From: Candidatus Saccharimonadota bacterium
GTDB taxonomy: Bacteria; Patescibacteriota; Saccharimonadia; Saccharimonadales; Saccharimonadaceae
Reading direction: 5' to 3'
Assembly: GCA_946893605.1 (NCBI GenBank)
Contig: OX335598.1
Span: 310,001-374,000, forward strand
Length of the DNA stretch: 64,000 bases
Of this stretch, positions 34,983-43,540 are shown piece after piece. The notes below the pieces were generated by a model. It made no database searches, had not been told where the DNA came from, and saw only the letters and a program-made list of their open reading frames with translations. Each line of letters opens with the position of its first letter. The first letter of the stretch is position 1. Made by a program: the position numbers and the translations under genes.

Positions 34983-35477
34983 ATGGAAAAGGCCATTATT
35001 GTAGCTTACGATAAAAACCGCGCCATTGGACAAAATGGCGATATGCCGTGGGGGCGAAGTTTACCGGCCGACTTGGTGAATTTTAAGCGTTTGACGAGAA
35101 ATAGCAATGTCATTATGGGCAGAAAAACGTTTGAGTCAATTGGCTCACGACCGCTTCCAGACAGAGAAAATATTGTCATTTCGTCCAAGCCGACTGGCGT
35201 CAAAAAAGTTCTTACGGCTATGAATTTACGAAGCGCCCTGGCTTTGTCGCGATATCCGACTTTTATTATTGGCGGCTCACAAGTTTATAAAGACGCGCTA
35301 GATATTCAAGAAATTGACACTATTTACGCCACAGAGATTGACGCCGAATTCCCCGACGCTGACACTTTTTTCCCAGAAATAGATATGAACGCGTGGGAGG
35401 AAGTAAGTCGCACACATCACCCAGCAGACGCTGAAAATAATTACGATTTTGATTTTGTGACGTATAAAAGAAAATAG
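34983..35477 (+). CDS. folA: Dihydrofolate reductase
   Basis: 164 residues: IIVAYDKNRAIGQNGDMPWG, VIMGRKTFESIGSRPLPDRENIV-type middle, and FIIGGSQVYKDAL. It regenerates tetrahydrofolate used by thymidylate synthase, which is encoded 300 bp away on the opposite strand. Predicted leaderless start. Confidence 0.96.
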   Translation: MEKAIIVAYDKNRAIGQNGDMPWGRSLPADLVNFKRLTRNSNVIMGRKTFESIGSRPLPDRENIVISSKPTGVKKVLTAMNLRSALALSRYPTFIIGGSQVYKDALDIQEIDTIYATEIDAEFPDADTFFPEIDMNAWEEVSRTHHPADAENNYDFDFVTYKRK

Positions 35478-35487
35478 CCTTCTTAAA

Positions 35488-35523
35488 TTGACAGTATTTG
35501 GTATTTGTGATATTATATAACAC
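35488..35523 (+). promoter_or_regulatory. Strong leaderless promoter of the 84-residue gene
   Basis: TTGACA (35488-35493), 17 bp, TGA-TATTAT (35511-35516), then 7 bp to the ATG at 35524. The transcription start should coincide with the start codon. Confidence 0.8.
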
Positions 35524-35778
35524 ATGAATAACGAAGCGCGTATACAAATGTTAAACCCTGAAGACAACTCAGAATACACTACGGACGCAATACTCAGAGG
35601 TGCACAATACCCTGACAGAGCTACCGGACTGCTCAAAGAGGATGTCATGCTGTTCAGTAAAGCGCCCAGCGATGATGAACAAGTGAAGTATATAGCAGGA
35701 AAGATTGCTACCTTATTGTATGACCCGGAAGTTGACAAGTATATACTTCCGTCAAAGAAAAATTCCTGCAAAAAGTAA
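35524..35778 (+). CDS. Small protein of unknown function
   Basis: 84 residues, hydrophilic, rich in Asp and Glu; no helix long enough for a membrane, no motif I recognise. The near-consensus promoter immediately before the ATG makes it a real gene. It converges on thyA with 33 bp between. Confidence 0.65.
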   Translation: MNNEARIQMLNPEDNSEYTTDAILRGAQYPDRATGLLKEDVMLFSKAPSDDEQVKYIAGKIATLLYDPEVDKYILPSKKNSCKK

Positions 35779-35811
35779 ATCATAGCCATTTCGGTCGGCA
35801 GACACAATCGC

Positions 35812-36750
35812 TTATACCGCAATCGGCGCTTTTATCGGCGGATGATATTCATAATTCTCCAGACGGATATCATCAATCGTGAAATCGTCAATATTCTTGA
35901 CGTCTGGATTTAGCCACAGTTTCGACAGCGGCAGCGGACGGCGCGATAATTGCTCGTCAACTTGCGCGCGATGATTGTTATAAATATGTGCACTATTTAA
36001 GGTATGGATAAACTCGCCGGGTTGCTTGTCGGTAACTTGAGCGACAATAGATAGAAGCAGCGCGTAACTGGCAATATTAAACGGCACCCCAAGGAACATA
36101 TCCGCCGATCGCTGGGTCAGCGCCAAATCCAGTTTGTCCTTCTCGCCGTTTTTACCAGGTCTTACGTTAAATTGAAACATCGTATGACACGGAGGAAGCC
36201 CGCCAGCTTGGACAATGTCATCAATTTCCGCCACATTCCACGCACTCACGATATTCCGACGCGATTCTGGATTCGTCTTTATCATGTCAATGGCGTTCTG
36301 AATCTGGTCAATAGTTCCGCCATTCCCGTCCGGCCATTTTCGCCATTGAACACCATAAACAGGACCCAAATTTCCCCATTCTTCAGCAAACGCGTGATTA
36401 TTCGCAATCTTATCAATAAATTCCTTCATTCCAGCGCGCCACTCGTCGCCGTTAATTTCCGGTATTTTCTGACCAGTTTTTTCTAAGTAATTTTTATATG
36501 GCCACTCATCCCAAATATGAACGCCGTTTTGCGCCAAATATTCAATATTGCCCGTGCCCTTAAGAAACCATAAAAGCTCATGAGCGACGCTTTTGAAATA
36601 CAACTTCTTCGTGGTCATAGCCGGGAATCCGTCCGCCAAATTATATCGCGTCTGAATACCAAAAATTTCCGTCGTTCCCGTTACCGTACGATCGCCTTTT
36701 TGCACACCGTTATCACGAACGTATTTCAATGCATCTAAATATTGCCTCAT
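35812..36750 (-). CDS. thyA: Thymidylate synthase
   Basis: 312 residues: [31 protein letters not shown], the catalytic Cys in [34 protein letters not shown] and NSAHIYNNH. It converts dUMP to dTMP with methylene-tetrahydrofolate. SD AAGGAGGG precedes the ATG. With dcd, tmk and folA nearby it completes the route to dTDP. Confidence 0.97.
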   Translation of the reverse strand: MRQYLDALKYVRDNGVQKGDRTVTGTTEIFGIQTRYNLADGFPAMTTKKLYFKSVAHELLWFLKGTGNIEYLAQNGVHIWDEWPYKNYLEKTGQKIPEINGDEWRAGMKEFIDKIANNHAFAEEWGNLGPVYGVQWRKWPDGNGGTIDQIQNAIDMIKTNPESRRNIVSAWNVAEIDDIVQAGGLPPCHTMFQFNVRPGKNGEKDKLDLALTQRSADMFLGVPFNIASYALLLSIVAQVTDKQPGEFIHTLNSAHIYNNHRAQVDEQLSRRPLPLSKLWLNPDVKNIDDFTIDDIRLENYEYHPPIKAPIAV

Positions 36751-36841
36751 AAACCCTCCTTGCCTAACTCAAATTATGACAATATCCTCCAAAAACCACA
36801 AGCAGAATCACTAGTAGTTTTAACAACAAACACGCAATTTT

Positions 36842-37434
36842 TTACGACAATTTAGTCAAGACTTTGTCGATTAGACCGTACTTTACAGCTTCATCCGGCG
36901 TCATCCAATAATCACGCTCCATGTCGGACTTGACCTTAGTCAACTTCTGACCGGTGTTTTTCGCCATAATCTTCGCTAGCATCTCCTTAACTTCCAAAGT
37001 TTCCTTCATGTCAATTTCCATGTCGGTCACTTTTCCGTGCGTTCCAGAAGACGGCTGATGAATCATCACCTTAGCGTGCGGCAAAGCAAAACCTCTTGCC
37101 CTTAGCGCCAGAGCTGAGCAAAAACGCTCCCATGCTTGCCTGCAAACCAATTCCATACGTCGCCACATCGGGCTTAATAAAATTCATCGTGTCATAAATT
37201 GCCATTCCATCATAAACGCTGCCGCCTGGACTATTGATATATAGCGATATATCAGCTTGCGGATCAACATATGCCAAATGCAATAATTGCGCCACTACAC
37301 TGTTAGCGGTATGCTCGTTAACGTCTTCGCCAAGGAAAATAATTCTCTCATTCAACAATCTCGAATAGATATCAAAGCACGCTCGCCGTCGGCCAGCTTT
37401 CAACGACAGTTGGAATGAGATATGATTTTGGCAT
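36842..37434 (-). CDS. clpP: ATP-dependent Clp protease proteolytic subunit, frameshifted
   Basis: About 197 residues when repaired (593 nt, one short of 198 codons). It starts [12 protein letters not shown] at ATG 37434. The frame is disturbed near 37385-37405, then reads [39 protein letters not shown] (catalytic Ser) and, after a change near 37090, [15 protein letters not shown] (catalytic His) to the end. It forms the barrel of ClpXP/ClpAP. The start is 7 bp after the tig stop, so the two are co-transcribed. Confidence 0.92.
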
Positions 37435-37441
37435 ATTTACC

Positions 37442-38731
37442 CTATTTCTTCGTGTTTAGTTCAACCAATTTAGCGACAGTTTTATCTGTAATTATTCGAT
37501 TGGCGATGTCGCGGTGAACGTTTGGGTTATCGAATTGTTCCAACATTTTCTTATCCTTGCCGTATTGCTGCTTAAAGAAATTAATCTGCTCTTGAATCTC
37601 GTCACGAGAAGCGTCAATCTTCAATTCCTTCGACAATTCCGCCAATACCAGACCAGCCTTAACGCGCTTTTCCGCAGCTGGACGAGCCTCTTTTTTAGTC
37701 CACTCTTCCTTGTCCTTGAAGCCCTGAGTCTTCAAATAGCTGTCCAAACTTAGCCCGCTATACATCAAATTCTGAGTTAAATCACGCTCGATTGATCGCA
37801 ATTGGTCCTCAACCAAAAGTTCTGGCAGCGCGGCTTTACTTTTTTCCGTCAACTCACCAACCAACGCGCCCTTAAACTTCTCGTCAGCTTCACGCTCTTT
37901 TTGCGCAGTAAGTTCACGCTTGATATCCTCTTTTACTTCTTTTATCTCTGTAAATGGACCGCATTTTGCAGCAAATTCATCGTTTAGTTCTGGCAATTTC
38001 AATTCATTAACCTTGTGAAGTTTCACGGTAAACACAACGCCTTGACCTGCCAAATTCTCAGCGTGATAATCCTCTGGGAATTTCAATTTCAAATCGAACT
38101 CTTCACCAGCCTTATGACCAATCACTCCTTCTTCAAATCCAGGAATGAATTGACCTTCGCCAAGCTTCAAGCCATATTCCTTAGCCGAACCGCCGTCAAA
38201 CGCCACGCCATCTTTCTTTCCCGTAAAGTCAATCACAGCCTCGTCGCCGAGCTTAGCGGCACGCTTGACCTCTGATTTTTCAGAATAGTTTTTACGGATT
38301 CGCTCAATAACCTCGTCGACATCTTTATCTTCGACCTTGGCTACTTCCTTTTTCGCTGTCAATTTTTTATAATCGCCCAATTTTACTGGCGGAATAACTT
38401 CAACTTCAGCCGTAAATTCCAACTCAGAACCAGGTACAAACTTCTTCACCTCAACACTTGGTCGATCCAAAGCTTGCAATTTTTCCTGCAAAAACGCCTC
38501 AGCTACTGCCTTTGACAAAGCATTCTCTAAAATCTGCTCCTGAAGCACATTCGGATCAATGTGCTTAGCGGCTATGCTTGCGGGAACTTTTCCTTTGCGA
38601 AAACCTGGAACTTTGATGTCGCGCGCCAACTTTGTCAAGGAAACCTGCTCTGCGTCAGCCAATTCGCTAGCGCCCAAAGAAATCGTCAATTGAACTTTAG
38701 TATCTGATAGTTTTTTTACAGTAGTCTTCAT
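37442..38731 (-). CDS. tig: Trigger factor
   Basis: 429 residues. The ribosome-binding signature is VPGFRKGKVPASIAAKH; the PPIase region starts GDEAVIDFTGKKDGVAFDGG; a helical C-terminal chaperone domain follows. It binds uL23 at the tunnel exit. The -10 TATAAT (38740-38745) is 8 bp before the ATG, with TTGAGA 17 bp further up inside the end of hisS, so the mRNA is nearly leaderless. Confidence 0.95.
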   Translation of the reverse strand: MKTTVKKLSDTKVQLTISLGASELADAEQVSLTKLARDIKVPGFRKGKVPASIAAKHIDPNVLQEQILENALSKAVAEAFLQEKLQALDRPSVEVKKFVPGSELEFTAEVEVIPPVKLGDYKKLTAKKEVAKVEDKDVDEVIERIRKNYSEKSEVKRAAKLGDEAVIDFTGKKDGVAFDGGSAKEYGLKLGEGQFIPGFEEGVIGHKAGEEFDLKLKFPEDYHAENLAGQGVVFTVKLHKVNELKLPELNDEFAAKCGPFTEIKEVKEDIKRELTAQKEREADEKFKGALVGELTEKSKAALPELLVEDQLRSIERDLTQNLMYSGLSLDSYLKTQGFKDKEEWTKKEARPAAEKRVKAGLVLAELSKELKIDASRDEIQEQINFFKQQYGKDKKMLEQFDNPNVHRDIANRIITDKTVAKLVELNTKK

Positions 38732-38739
38732 AAAGACTA

Positions 38740-38768
38740 ATTATAACAGATATCAGACTATATCTCAA
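38740..38768 (-). promoter_or_regulatory. Promoter of tig-clpP overlapping the hisS stop
   Basis: TTGAGA (38763-38768), 17 bp and TATAAT (38740-38745). Confidence 0.75.
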
Positions 38769-40092
38769 ACAGAGCGTCCTCATCGCCATCATATCGACGA
38801 TCTTTGACAATTGTCACAATTCGTTCAGCGCCAACCTTTTGTTCATCAGACTCCACCAAGTTTCGAACCGTGTATGCGCCGCTAGCAATTTCATCCTCAC
38901 CCACGAACACCGCAAACGGAATTTGCTTTTTTAGTGCCGCTTTTATTTGCTTGTCAATCTTTCTACCAGTGATATCCAGCTCTGCTCGCACGCCTTCACT
39001 GCGCAATTTTCGCGCCAAATCGTCCGCGCCAGCCATAGATTCTTTTGACACTGGAATTATATACACATCTGTTTTAGACGCCAATTTTGGCAACAGGCCG
39101 TGCACTTCCAAAAATTGTTCCATCGTTGTTGCACCCATGCCAACGCCGACCGTAGCAATCGGTTCAACACCAAATAGCCCAACCAATCCGTCATATCGTC
39201 CGCCACCAAACAATGCTCGGTTATTCTCTGGCGAATTGTCAAACAGCTCAAAAACCATGCCCGTGTAATAGTCCAGTCCGCGCATCAAAGTAACGTCAAA
39301 CACCGCATTCGTAATGCCTTTTTGGCTAAGCAATTTCATCACTTCGCGAAGCTGCTTGACGCTTTCATCTTCCATCAATTCGCTCGGTAAATCACCAACA
39401 GACTTCATGCTGATCATTTTTGCTAGCTTTGGCAAACCCTCTGACGCTTGATTGCCAAAAATCTCAATCGCCTGACGCTTAAATTCTTCGGCAGGAATCT
39501 TATTTTTCCTATCCAGCAGCTTCATCATCATCGTCGAACCAACAATATCGAGCTTCAAAAATTGGCTCATCAGACGATTTATCAATTGGCGATTATTAAC
39601 CCTAACCGTAAACATTTCTTGCTTGGCGCCAAAATTCATCACGCTAGCGTGGCTCAGCTCAATAATCTCCGCGTCCGCCGCCGCGCCGTCCACGCCAAAC
39701 AAATCCGCGTTCAATTGCCAAAACTCACGCTCACGCCCACGTTGCGGCCGTTCATAGCGCATAAAATTAGCAATTGAATACAGCCGCGCAGGCATAGCCA
39801 ATTCCTGACGCTTAGCCGCCACCATTCGAGAAATCGACGGCGTCATCTCAGGACGGATTGCCACCATTCGACCTCCACGATCTTCAAAAGCGTATGTTTG
39901 CTCGCCCGCCAACTCCTGACCCGACTTCGCCAGATAAATATCTAGCGGCTCCAATAGCGGCGCGCCATATTCTTCATAGCCAAAACTCTCAACCGTCTTG
40001 TGCCAAACATTAAAAATATAATTCTGCAGACGCTTTTCCTCTGGAAAATAGTCTCGCGAACCTTTGTAACTTTGTGTAGATAAACTGCTCAT
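38758..40092 (-). CDS. hisS: Histidyl-tRNA synthetase
   Basis: 444 residues. Class II motif 2 (RPEMTPSISRMVAAKR, ANFMRYERPQRGREREFWQLN), the His-A region (RGLDYYTGMVFELF), motif 3 (GGRYDGLVGLFG, VGVGMGATTMEQFL) and an anticodon-binding domain (VYIIPVSKESMAGADDLARK). SD GGAG is 6 nt upstream. Frame intact. Confidence 0.96.
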   Translation of the reverse strand: MSSLSTQSYKGSRDYFPEEKRLQNYIFNVWHKTVESFGYEEYGAPLLEPLDIYLAKSGQELAGEQTYAFEDRGGRMVAIRPEMTPSISRMVAAKRQELAMPARLYSIANFMRYERPQRGREREFWQLNADLFGVDGAAADAEIIELSHASVMNFGAKQEMFTVRVNNRQLINRLMSQFLKLDIVGSTMMMKLLDRKNKIPAEEFKRQAIEIFGNQASEGLPKLAKMISMKSVGDLPSELMEDESVKQLREVMKLLSQKGITNAVFDVTLMRGLDYYTGMVFELFDNSPENNRALFGGGRYDGLVGLFGVEPIATVGVGMGATTMEQFLEVHGLLPKLASKTDVYIIPVSKESMAGADDLARKLRSEGVRAELDITGRKIDKQIKAALKKQIPFAVFVGEDEIASGAYTVRNLVESDEQKVGAERIVTIVKDRRYDGDEDALFEI

Positions 40093-40132
40093 GTTAGCTC
40101 CATTATGTCATTATTTCTTATTTATAGCAATC

Positions 40133-40259
40133 AAAAACGCCGAGGCAGAACTCGGCGCGTACAATCAAAAATCAGAGTCCTACCTCGGCAACACGTGTGA
40201 ATGATGGAATTTAGGCAAAATCATACGTCTATTGTAGTAAATTTCATGATTTTTGTAAA
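40133..40259 (-). ncRNA. Candidate ~90-nt small RNA or leader upstream of hisS
   Basis: A promoter, TTTACA (40254-40259), 17 bp, TACAAT (40231-40236), starts RNA near 40224. A terminator (stem 40151-40157 with 40138-40144, then TTTTT) ends it near 40133. An upstream segment (40175-40189) can pair over 15 bp, with two G-U pairs, to 40139-40153, which covers the terminator loop and 3' arm, so two folds compete. hisS has its own extended -10, TGC-TATAAA (40121-40126), right after the terminator. I do not recognise a T-box. Confidence 0.5.
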
Positions 40260-40265
40260 TACCTG

Positions 40266-40406
40266 TTGACAGCGAGATCAATAATTGATATATATATCAG
40301 CTTTTGCAATCGCAGGGGCTGGCGTTTCGCCCAAAGCCATTGGGCTTGAGACGCTCCACTTCGCGGAGAATAACCTCTCTGCTCAACACTGAAGAGGTGT
40401 TAAACC
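40266..40406 (+). promoter_or_regulatory. Promoter and structured ~105-nt leader
   Basis: TTGACA (40266-40271), 17 bp, TATATA (40289-40294). The leader can form GGCGTTTC/GAGACGCT enclosing GCCCAA/TTGGGC, a CTCC/GGAG hairpin, and a helix in which AACCTCT pairs with AGAGGTG of the Shine-Dalgarno site, so the site can be masked. It may be a riboswitch-like element; no known class fits by eye. Confidence 0.5.
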
Positions 40407-40625
40407 ATGGCACGTAGCAGCAACTGCTCGACGTACGGACTTTCCAAGAGTATTTGTCCGTGCTTCAAGTGCACGACGAAGCGTAATAACGCACACTTGC
40501 GTAGCGGAGACAACCGGGGCAAGCGAAAGAGTACGAACCCGCACAACGACGGGATCAAGAGCAATCGCAATCCTGCTGTTTCGTCGCCGACAGCTAGCTA
40601 TCAAAGACCTGAGTCGTGTCTATAA
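40407..40625 (+). CDS. Small basic Cys-containing protein of unknown function
   Basis: 72 residues, with AGAGGTG 7 nt before the ATG. It is strongly basic and rich in Ser and Asn; cysteines cluster as CPCFKC near residue 17, plus one at 7 and one near the end. No signal peptide is visible. Its stop codon lies inside its own terminator hairpin. Because the transcript is only ~340 nt and highly structured, a non-coding RNA with a chance frame remains possible. Confidence 0.45.
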   Translation: MARSSNCSTYGLSKSICPCFKCTTKRNNAHLRSGDNRGKRKSTNPHNDGIKSNRNPAVSSPTASYQRPESCL

Positions 40626-40638
40626 ACCGACTCTTTTT
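40611..40638 (+). terminator. Terminator of the small basic gene
   Basis: GAGTCG (40611-40616) pairs with CGACTC (40628-40633), followed by T5. The next gene's TGC-TAAACT (-10 at 40644-40649) begins a few bases later. Confidence 0.8.
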
Positions 40639-40655
40639 CTTGCTAAACTGTTCAT

Positions 40656-41611
40656 ATGAAATATTTTACAATAGTTAAATATCACCCCTGCGTTCAGCTA
40701 GCTCACGCCTATGAGCATTTATTTGTATCTACGGTTACAGAATATCTTTACCAACACAATAGATATAAGCTATTAGACTACTCATTAAACGGCGAAACCT
40801 ACGAATCAGGCGTAATAGTCATTAACGGTGAATGTGTTATAATAATGAATCTGAAAAATTATTAAATAATATAGCAACCATGAAAGCCGACTTAGAGTCG
40901 GAGAAATCTGGATATCTGCCGGTCGCGCAAGCGATATCCCAAATAGGCGCCGAAGAACCAAATATGCTTTATATCAGCAATCCAGAAGGAGTAATTAAAG
41001 AGCTGAAAAAACTCAACACAAAATCCTGGAAAAATATAGACTCAGTTAGCCTACTGCCAGATACAAAGGCTGCAAATGAAGATATTGTCGATTTAATATA
41101 CCCGACAAATCAACTATCAAATATTAATTCGCCTTTAGAATTAAACATCGAGATCAAAGACCAGCCTCTACAAATCTGCGCATTATGGTGCGAGCTAGCT
41201 AGATTTATAGGACTATCAGTTGGGCAGAGAATTTGTCATAATTTCAGTACATATTTTAGTAGTGAACATATAAACAACGACGACACAGCCATGACCTATA
41301 CTGCCACTTTTTCTGTCAATAGACATTCTCAATCAGAAATAAATTTAGAAGAAGTTGCTTTATCATCCAGAAAAACCATAAATGAGATTATCACGCCGGA
41401 TGTATTAATGAGGTTTTCTGCGTATTTGTCTTCCGCGTCATATTCTCATAATCCACACTTTGCACCAGATATATCTTATACAGCCCAGAATCTTGGAGTT
41501 CTAATAGGTTCACAAGGATGGAAAAACATTGCTACTTCAGATAACATGAAAAAAATATTACAAGCAGTATCATGCAGCCTACACCACGGAAATAGCTCAC
41601 TTGATCTATAA
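40656..41611 (+). CDS. M16-like metallopeptidase-type protein, frameshifted
   Basis: About 318 residues when joined; the locus is 956 nt, one short of a whole number of codons. Near the start is AHAYEHLFVS, an HxxEH motif in the context seen in M16 (inverzincin) proteins. A change of frame near 40835-40850 connects it to NNESEKLLNNIATMKADL and on to 41611. It is about half of a two-domain M16 protein, and the distal Glu ligand is not certain, so activity is doubtful. Leaderless: the -10 is 6 bp before the ATG. It overlaps the converging SpoU gene by 6 bp. Confidence 0.5.
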
Positions 41612-42151
41612 ATCACCCCTCGACAACGCCAGCACATTCTGCTGCAACCAACAATACATCGCCACAGTCGCTGCCGCACCGACGTTTATAGAACGAGTCG
41701 AGCCGAATTGCTCAATCGCCACAATCTGATCCGCAGCGCCAGCCAGCTCCGCAGAAATCCCCGGCCCTTCTTGCCCAAATACCAAAACCGCACGCTTTGG
41801 CAGCGACGTTTGCGACATATTAACGCTTCCTGGGATATTATCAATCGCAATAATTTCCCTGCCTTCATCACGCATCTTCTCAACAAACTCTTCCGTCGTC
41901 GCCAAATACGTAATGTGAAGATATTTATACGTCATCATGGCGCCGCGCTTGTTCCACTGCCTGCGCCCAATTACATAAATATGCCGCACACCAAACGCAT
42001 TAGCACTCCTGACAATTGTCCCCATATTAAAATCTCGCTCGGTATTTTCCAGCGCAATCACCAAACCGTGATCTTCAGAATCCAACTCATTTATAATTTC
42101 CGATTCGCTCCGACCTTTAAACTTATCAATAACGTTTCTTTTATCTTCCAT
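41606..42151 (-). CDS. SpoU-family RNA 2'-O-methyltransferase
   Basis: 181 residues from ATG 42151. The three SpoU motifs are present: ERDFNMGTIVRSANAFGV, AVLVFGQEGPGIS and SINVGAAATVAMY. The deep-trefoil-knot fold uses SAM to methylate rRNA or tRNA; the target cannot be told. The start is fixed by TGC-TAAAAT (42159-42164) 7 bp upstream with TTGTTA 18 bp above it, so it is leaderless; an upstream in-frame ATG exists but lies ahead of the promoter. Confidence 0.85.
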   Translation of the reverse strand: MEDKRNVIDKFKGRSESEIINELDSEDHGLVIALENTERDFNMGTIVRSANAFGVRHIYVIGRRQWNKRGAMMTYKYLHITYLATTEEFVEKMRDEGREIIAIDNIPGSVNMSQTSLPKRAVLVFGQEGPGISAELAGAADQIVAIEQFGSTRSINVGAAATVAMYCWLQQNVLALSRGDL

Positions 42152-42204
42152 CTCTGTTATTTTAGCAAAATTCCTGAATAAATAACAAAATTGAGAGTCT
42201 TCTA

Positions 42205-42420
42205 TTGACTTAATCACCATAGAATGGTATAAGTAATATTGGTTTTCGTTAATGAGTTGAGATTGCTCCTCACCCGAAAACGTTCATTGACAAGTAGCCG
42301 AAACACAAGGCGAGTTTTTATTTCTTCTAAGAACTTTAAAGAGATAAATCTCGTCTTGTGCATAAAGAATGCACATATATCACAGCGAGGGCGAGAAAAC
42401 ACCAGAGAGGCAAAGATATC
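42205..42420 (+). promoter_or_regulatory. P3: recurrent promoter with structured leader RNA
   Basis: TTGACT (42205-42210), 17 bp, TATAAG (42228-42233). The ~185-nt leader folds into three hairpins: GTTTTCG/CGAAAAC (42242-42248 with 42275-42281) with inner TGAG/CTCA; AAGGCGAG/CTCGTCTT (42307-42314 with 42350-42357); GTGCAT/ATGCAC (42358-42363 with 42369-42374) with loop AAAGA. The same three are found in P4 with changed bases that keep the pairing. Confidence 0.7.
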
Positions 42421-42647
42421 ATGAGTGAGATATCGTCAAATCGAGCCTGGAAGCGTACCTAGAACGCGCAATCGCGTCTGAGGAAGGAAGGCTTCTTGCC
42501 CTTAGTTACGCATTCGAAGATCTACAAACAATCAGTATGGTGATCGATCCCGATGTCAGAGAACAGTTATCTCAGCTAGGCAAGAACGCCAACAAGCTGA
42601 CACAGCTGATCGAAGATGTTTTAAAATATACAGAAGGAGACGACTGA
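42421..42647 (+). CDS. Small acidic helical protein behind P3, one-base frameshift
   Basis: 75 residues when one A is restored in the AAA run near 42438-42440 (227 nt, one short of 76 codons). It begins MSEISS, continues SLEAYLERAIASEEGRLLAL and VREQLSQLGKNANKLTQLIE, and ends TEGDD. It is predicted to be alpha-helical and soluble. No family recognised. AGAGAGGCAAAGATATC precedes the ATG, similar to the spacing in P4. The conserved leader and the hairpin right after the stop support a real gene. Confidence 0.6.
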
Positions 42648-42659
42648 CGGTGCAGGATC

Positions 42660-42713
42660 GGGATATATGATGAGTGTAATTCATTCTCTTTATGGCTGCT
42701 TGTCATATATCCC
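42660..42713 (+). terminator. Long hairpin after the P3 gene
   Basis: GGGATATATGA (42660-42670) pairs perfectly with TCATATATCCC (42703-42713) around a 32-nt loop, 13 bp after the stop. The T-run is poor (CATTTTGG further on), so it may protect the 3' end rather than terminate. Confidence 0.6.
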
Positions 42714-42763
42714 CTGAAATCATTTTGGAATAGTCTCATTCGAGGCTATTTTTATGTATTCTA

Positions 42764-42979
42764 TTGACTTTTTTACGCAAGTGTGGTATAAATGAAGGTA
42801 GCTTTCATTGATGAGTTGAGTAAATCCTCGTCCGAAAGTGAACTTTGACAGGCAATCGAACACAAGATGAGTTTTTATTTCTTTCTTAAGAATCATTGAG
42901 AGAAATGAAATCTCATCTTGTATTGTAAAGAACACAATACGTTGCACCCACGCAGATGAGAGAACAGAAAGATAGCACA
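42764..42979 (+). promoter_or_regulatory. P4: recurrent promoter with structured leader RNA
   Basis: TTGACT (42764-42769), 17 bp ending ACGCAAGTGTGG, TATAAA (42787-42792). Leader hairpins: CTTTC/GAAAG enclosing GATGAG/CTCGTC (42810-42815 with 42827-42832); AAGATGAG/CTCATCTT (42864-42871 with 42912-42919); GTATTGT/ACAATAC (42920-42926 with 42934-42940) with loop AAAGAAC. Confidence 0.7.
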
Positions 42980-43414
42980 ATGTTTATCGATGTCTCTGAC
43001 GATCTTTCCGCTACGACGAAAGACCTGAGTTCGAAATGGCACACCGCCATGGAGATTATCTGCAAGGACGAGTATATCCCCGTCCTTCAAGTAAGGCGAT
43101 TCGTCCAAATGATTCGCGACACGTGTCAACGAGTGCAAGACCTCCAGGTCTATGCGAACATGTGTCTCGCGCAAGCCCCAGCCATCGTTGTAGGCGTCAA
43201 CATCTACAACGATGCTGTACGCGTCTCTTCAGCCCTAGAGGAGCTGAAAATCTTCGTTGACAAGCACGTCGCCACCATGACGGACGAAGACCAGTTCAAG
43301 AGTATCTTGAGCGAGATTGACGATACTCTTCTGTGCTTGATGTACGCAGGTGAATCCATGCAGCGAGAATACAGCCGCGACGAGGCTGTACTCAGCGATC
43401 CCTGGATTGACTGA
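42980..43414 (+). CDS. Soluble helical protein of unknown function behind P4
   Basis: 144 residues from ATG 42980 (MFIDVSDDLSATTKDLSSKW). An in-frame ATG at 42956 exists, but the distance from the purine-rich stretch to ATG in the P3 gene favours 42980. It is acidic and mostly helical (LQVRRFVQMIRDTCQRVQDL, SALEELKIFVDKHVATMTDE) with no motif I recognise. It ends DPWID. A 14-bp hairpin follows the stop. Confidence 0.65.
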   Translation: MFIDVSDDLSATTKDLSSKWHTAMEIICKDEYIPVLQVRRFVQMIRDTCQRVQDLQVYANMCLAQAPAIVVGVNIYNDAVRVSSALEELKIFVDKHVATMTDEDQFKSILSEIDDTLLCLMYAGESMQREYSRDEAVLSDPWID

Positions 43415-43422
43415 CAGTATAT

Positions 43423-43472
43423 AGTCTACACGACAGGTGATTGTTCTTTTACGATTGCCTGTCATGTAGACT
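43423..43472 (+). terminator. Long hairpin after the P4 gene
   Basis: AGTCTACA-C-GACAGG (43423-43437) pairs with CCTGTC-A-TGTAGACT (43458-43472), 14 pairs with one mismatch, 8 bp after the stop; the same position as the hairpin after the P3 gene. Confidence 0.65.
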
Positions 43473-43484
43473 CTGAATTTATAA

Positions 43485-43516
43485 CATTAAAAATCACCCT
43501 AACTACGGGTGATTTT
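43485..43516. terminator. Terminator of tRNA-Leu(CAG)
   Basis: AAAATCACCC/GGGTGATTTT hairpin with a 7-nt loop, T5 on the minus side. The sequence from here to the tRNA end repeats, inverted, the 3' flank of the tRNA-Leu at 45364. Confidence 0.8.
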
Positions 43517-43540
43517 CTTATGGTGAAAAATTTCAATTCT

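Noticed and set aside
40133-40224. T-box riboswitch before hisS
   Set aside because: No T-box sequence, no specifier loop and too short.
40407-40625. RNase P RNA on the minus strand (a GGAAAGTCCG string is present)
   Set aside because: The other conserved parts of RNase P RNA are not found, and promoter and terminator both point to the plus strand.
42956-42979. ATG 42956 as start of the P4 gene
   Set aside because: It falls in the stretch that aligns with the untranslated purine-rich region of the P3 gene; 42980 fits better, though 42956 is not excluded.
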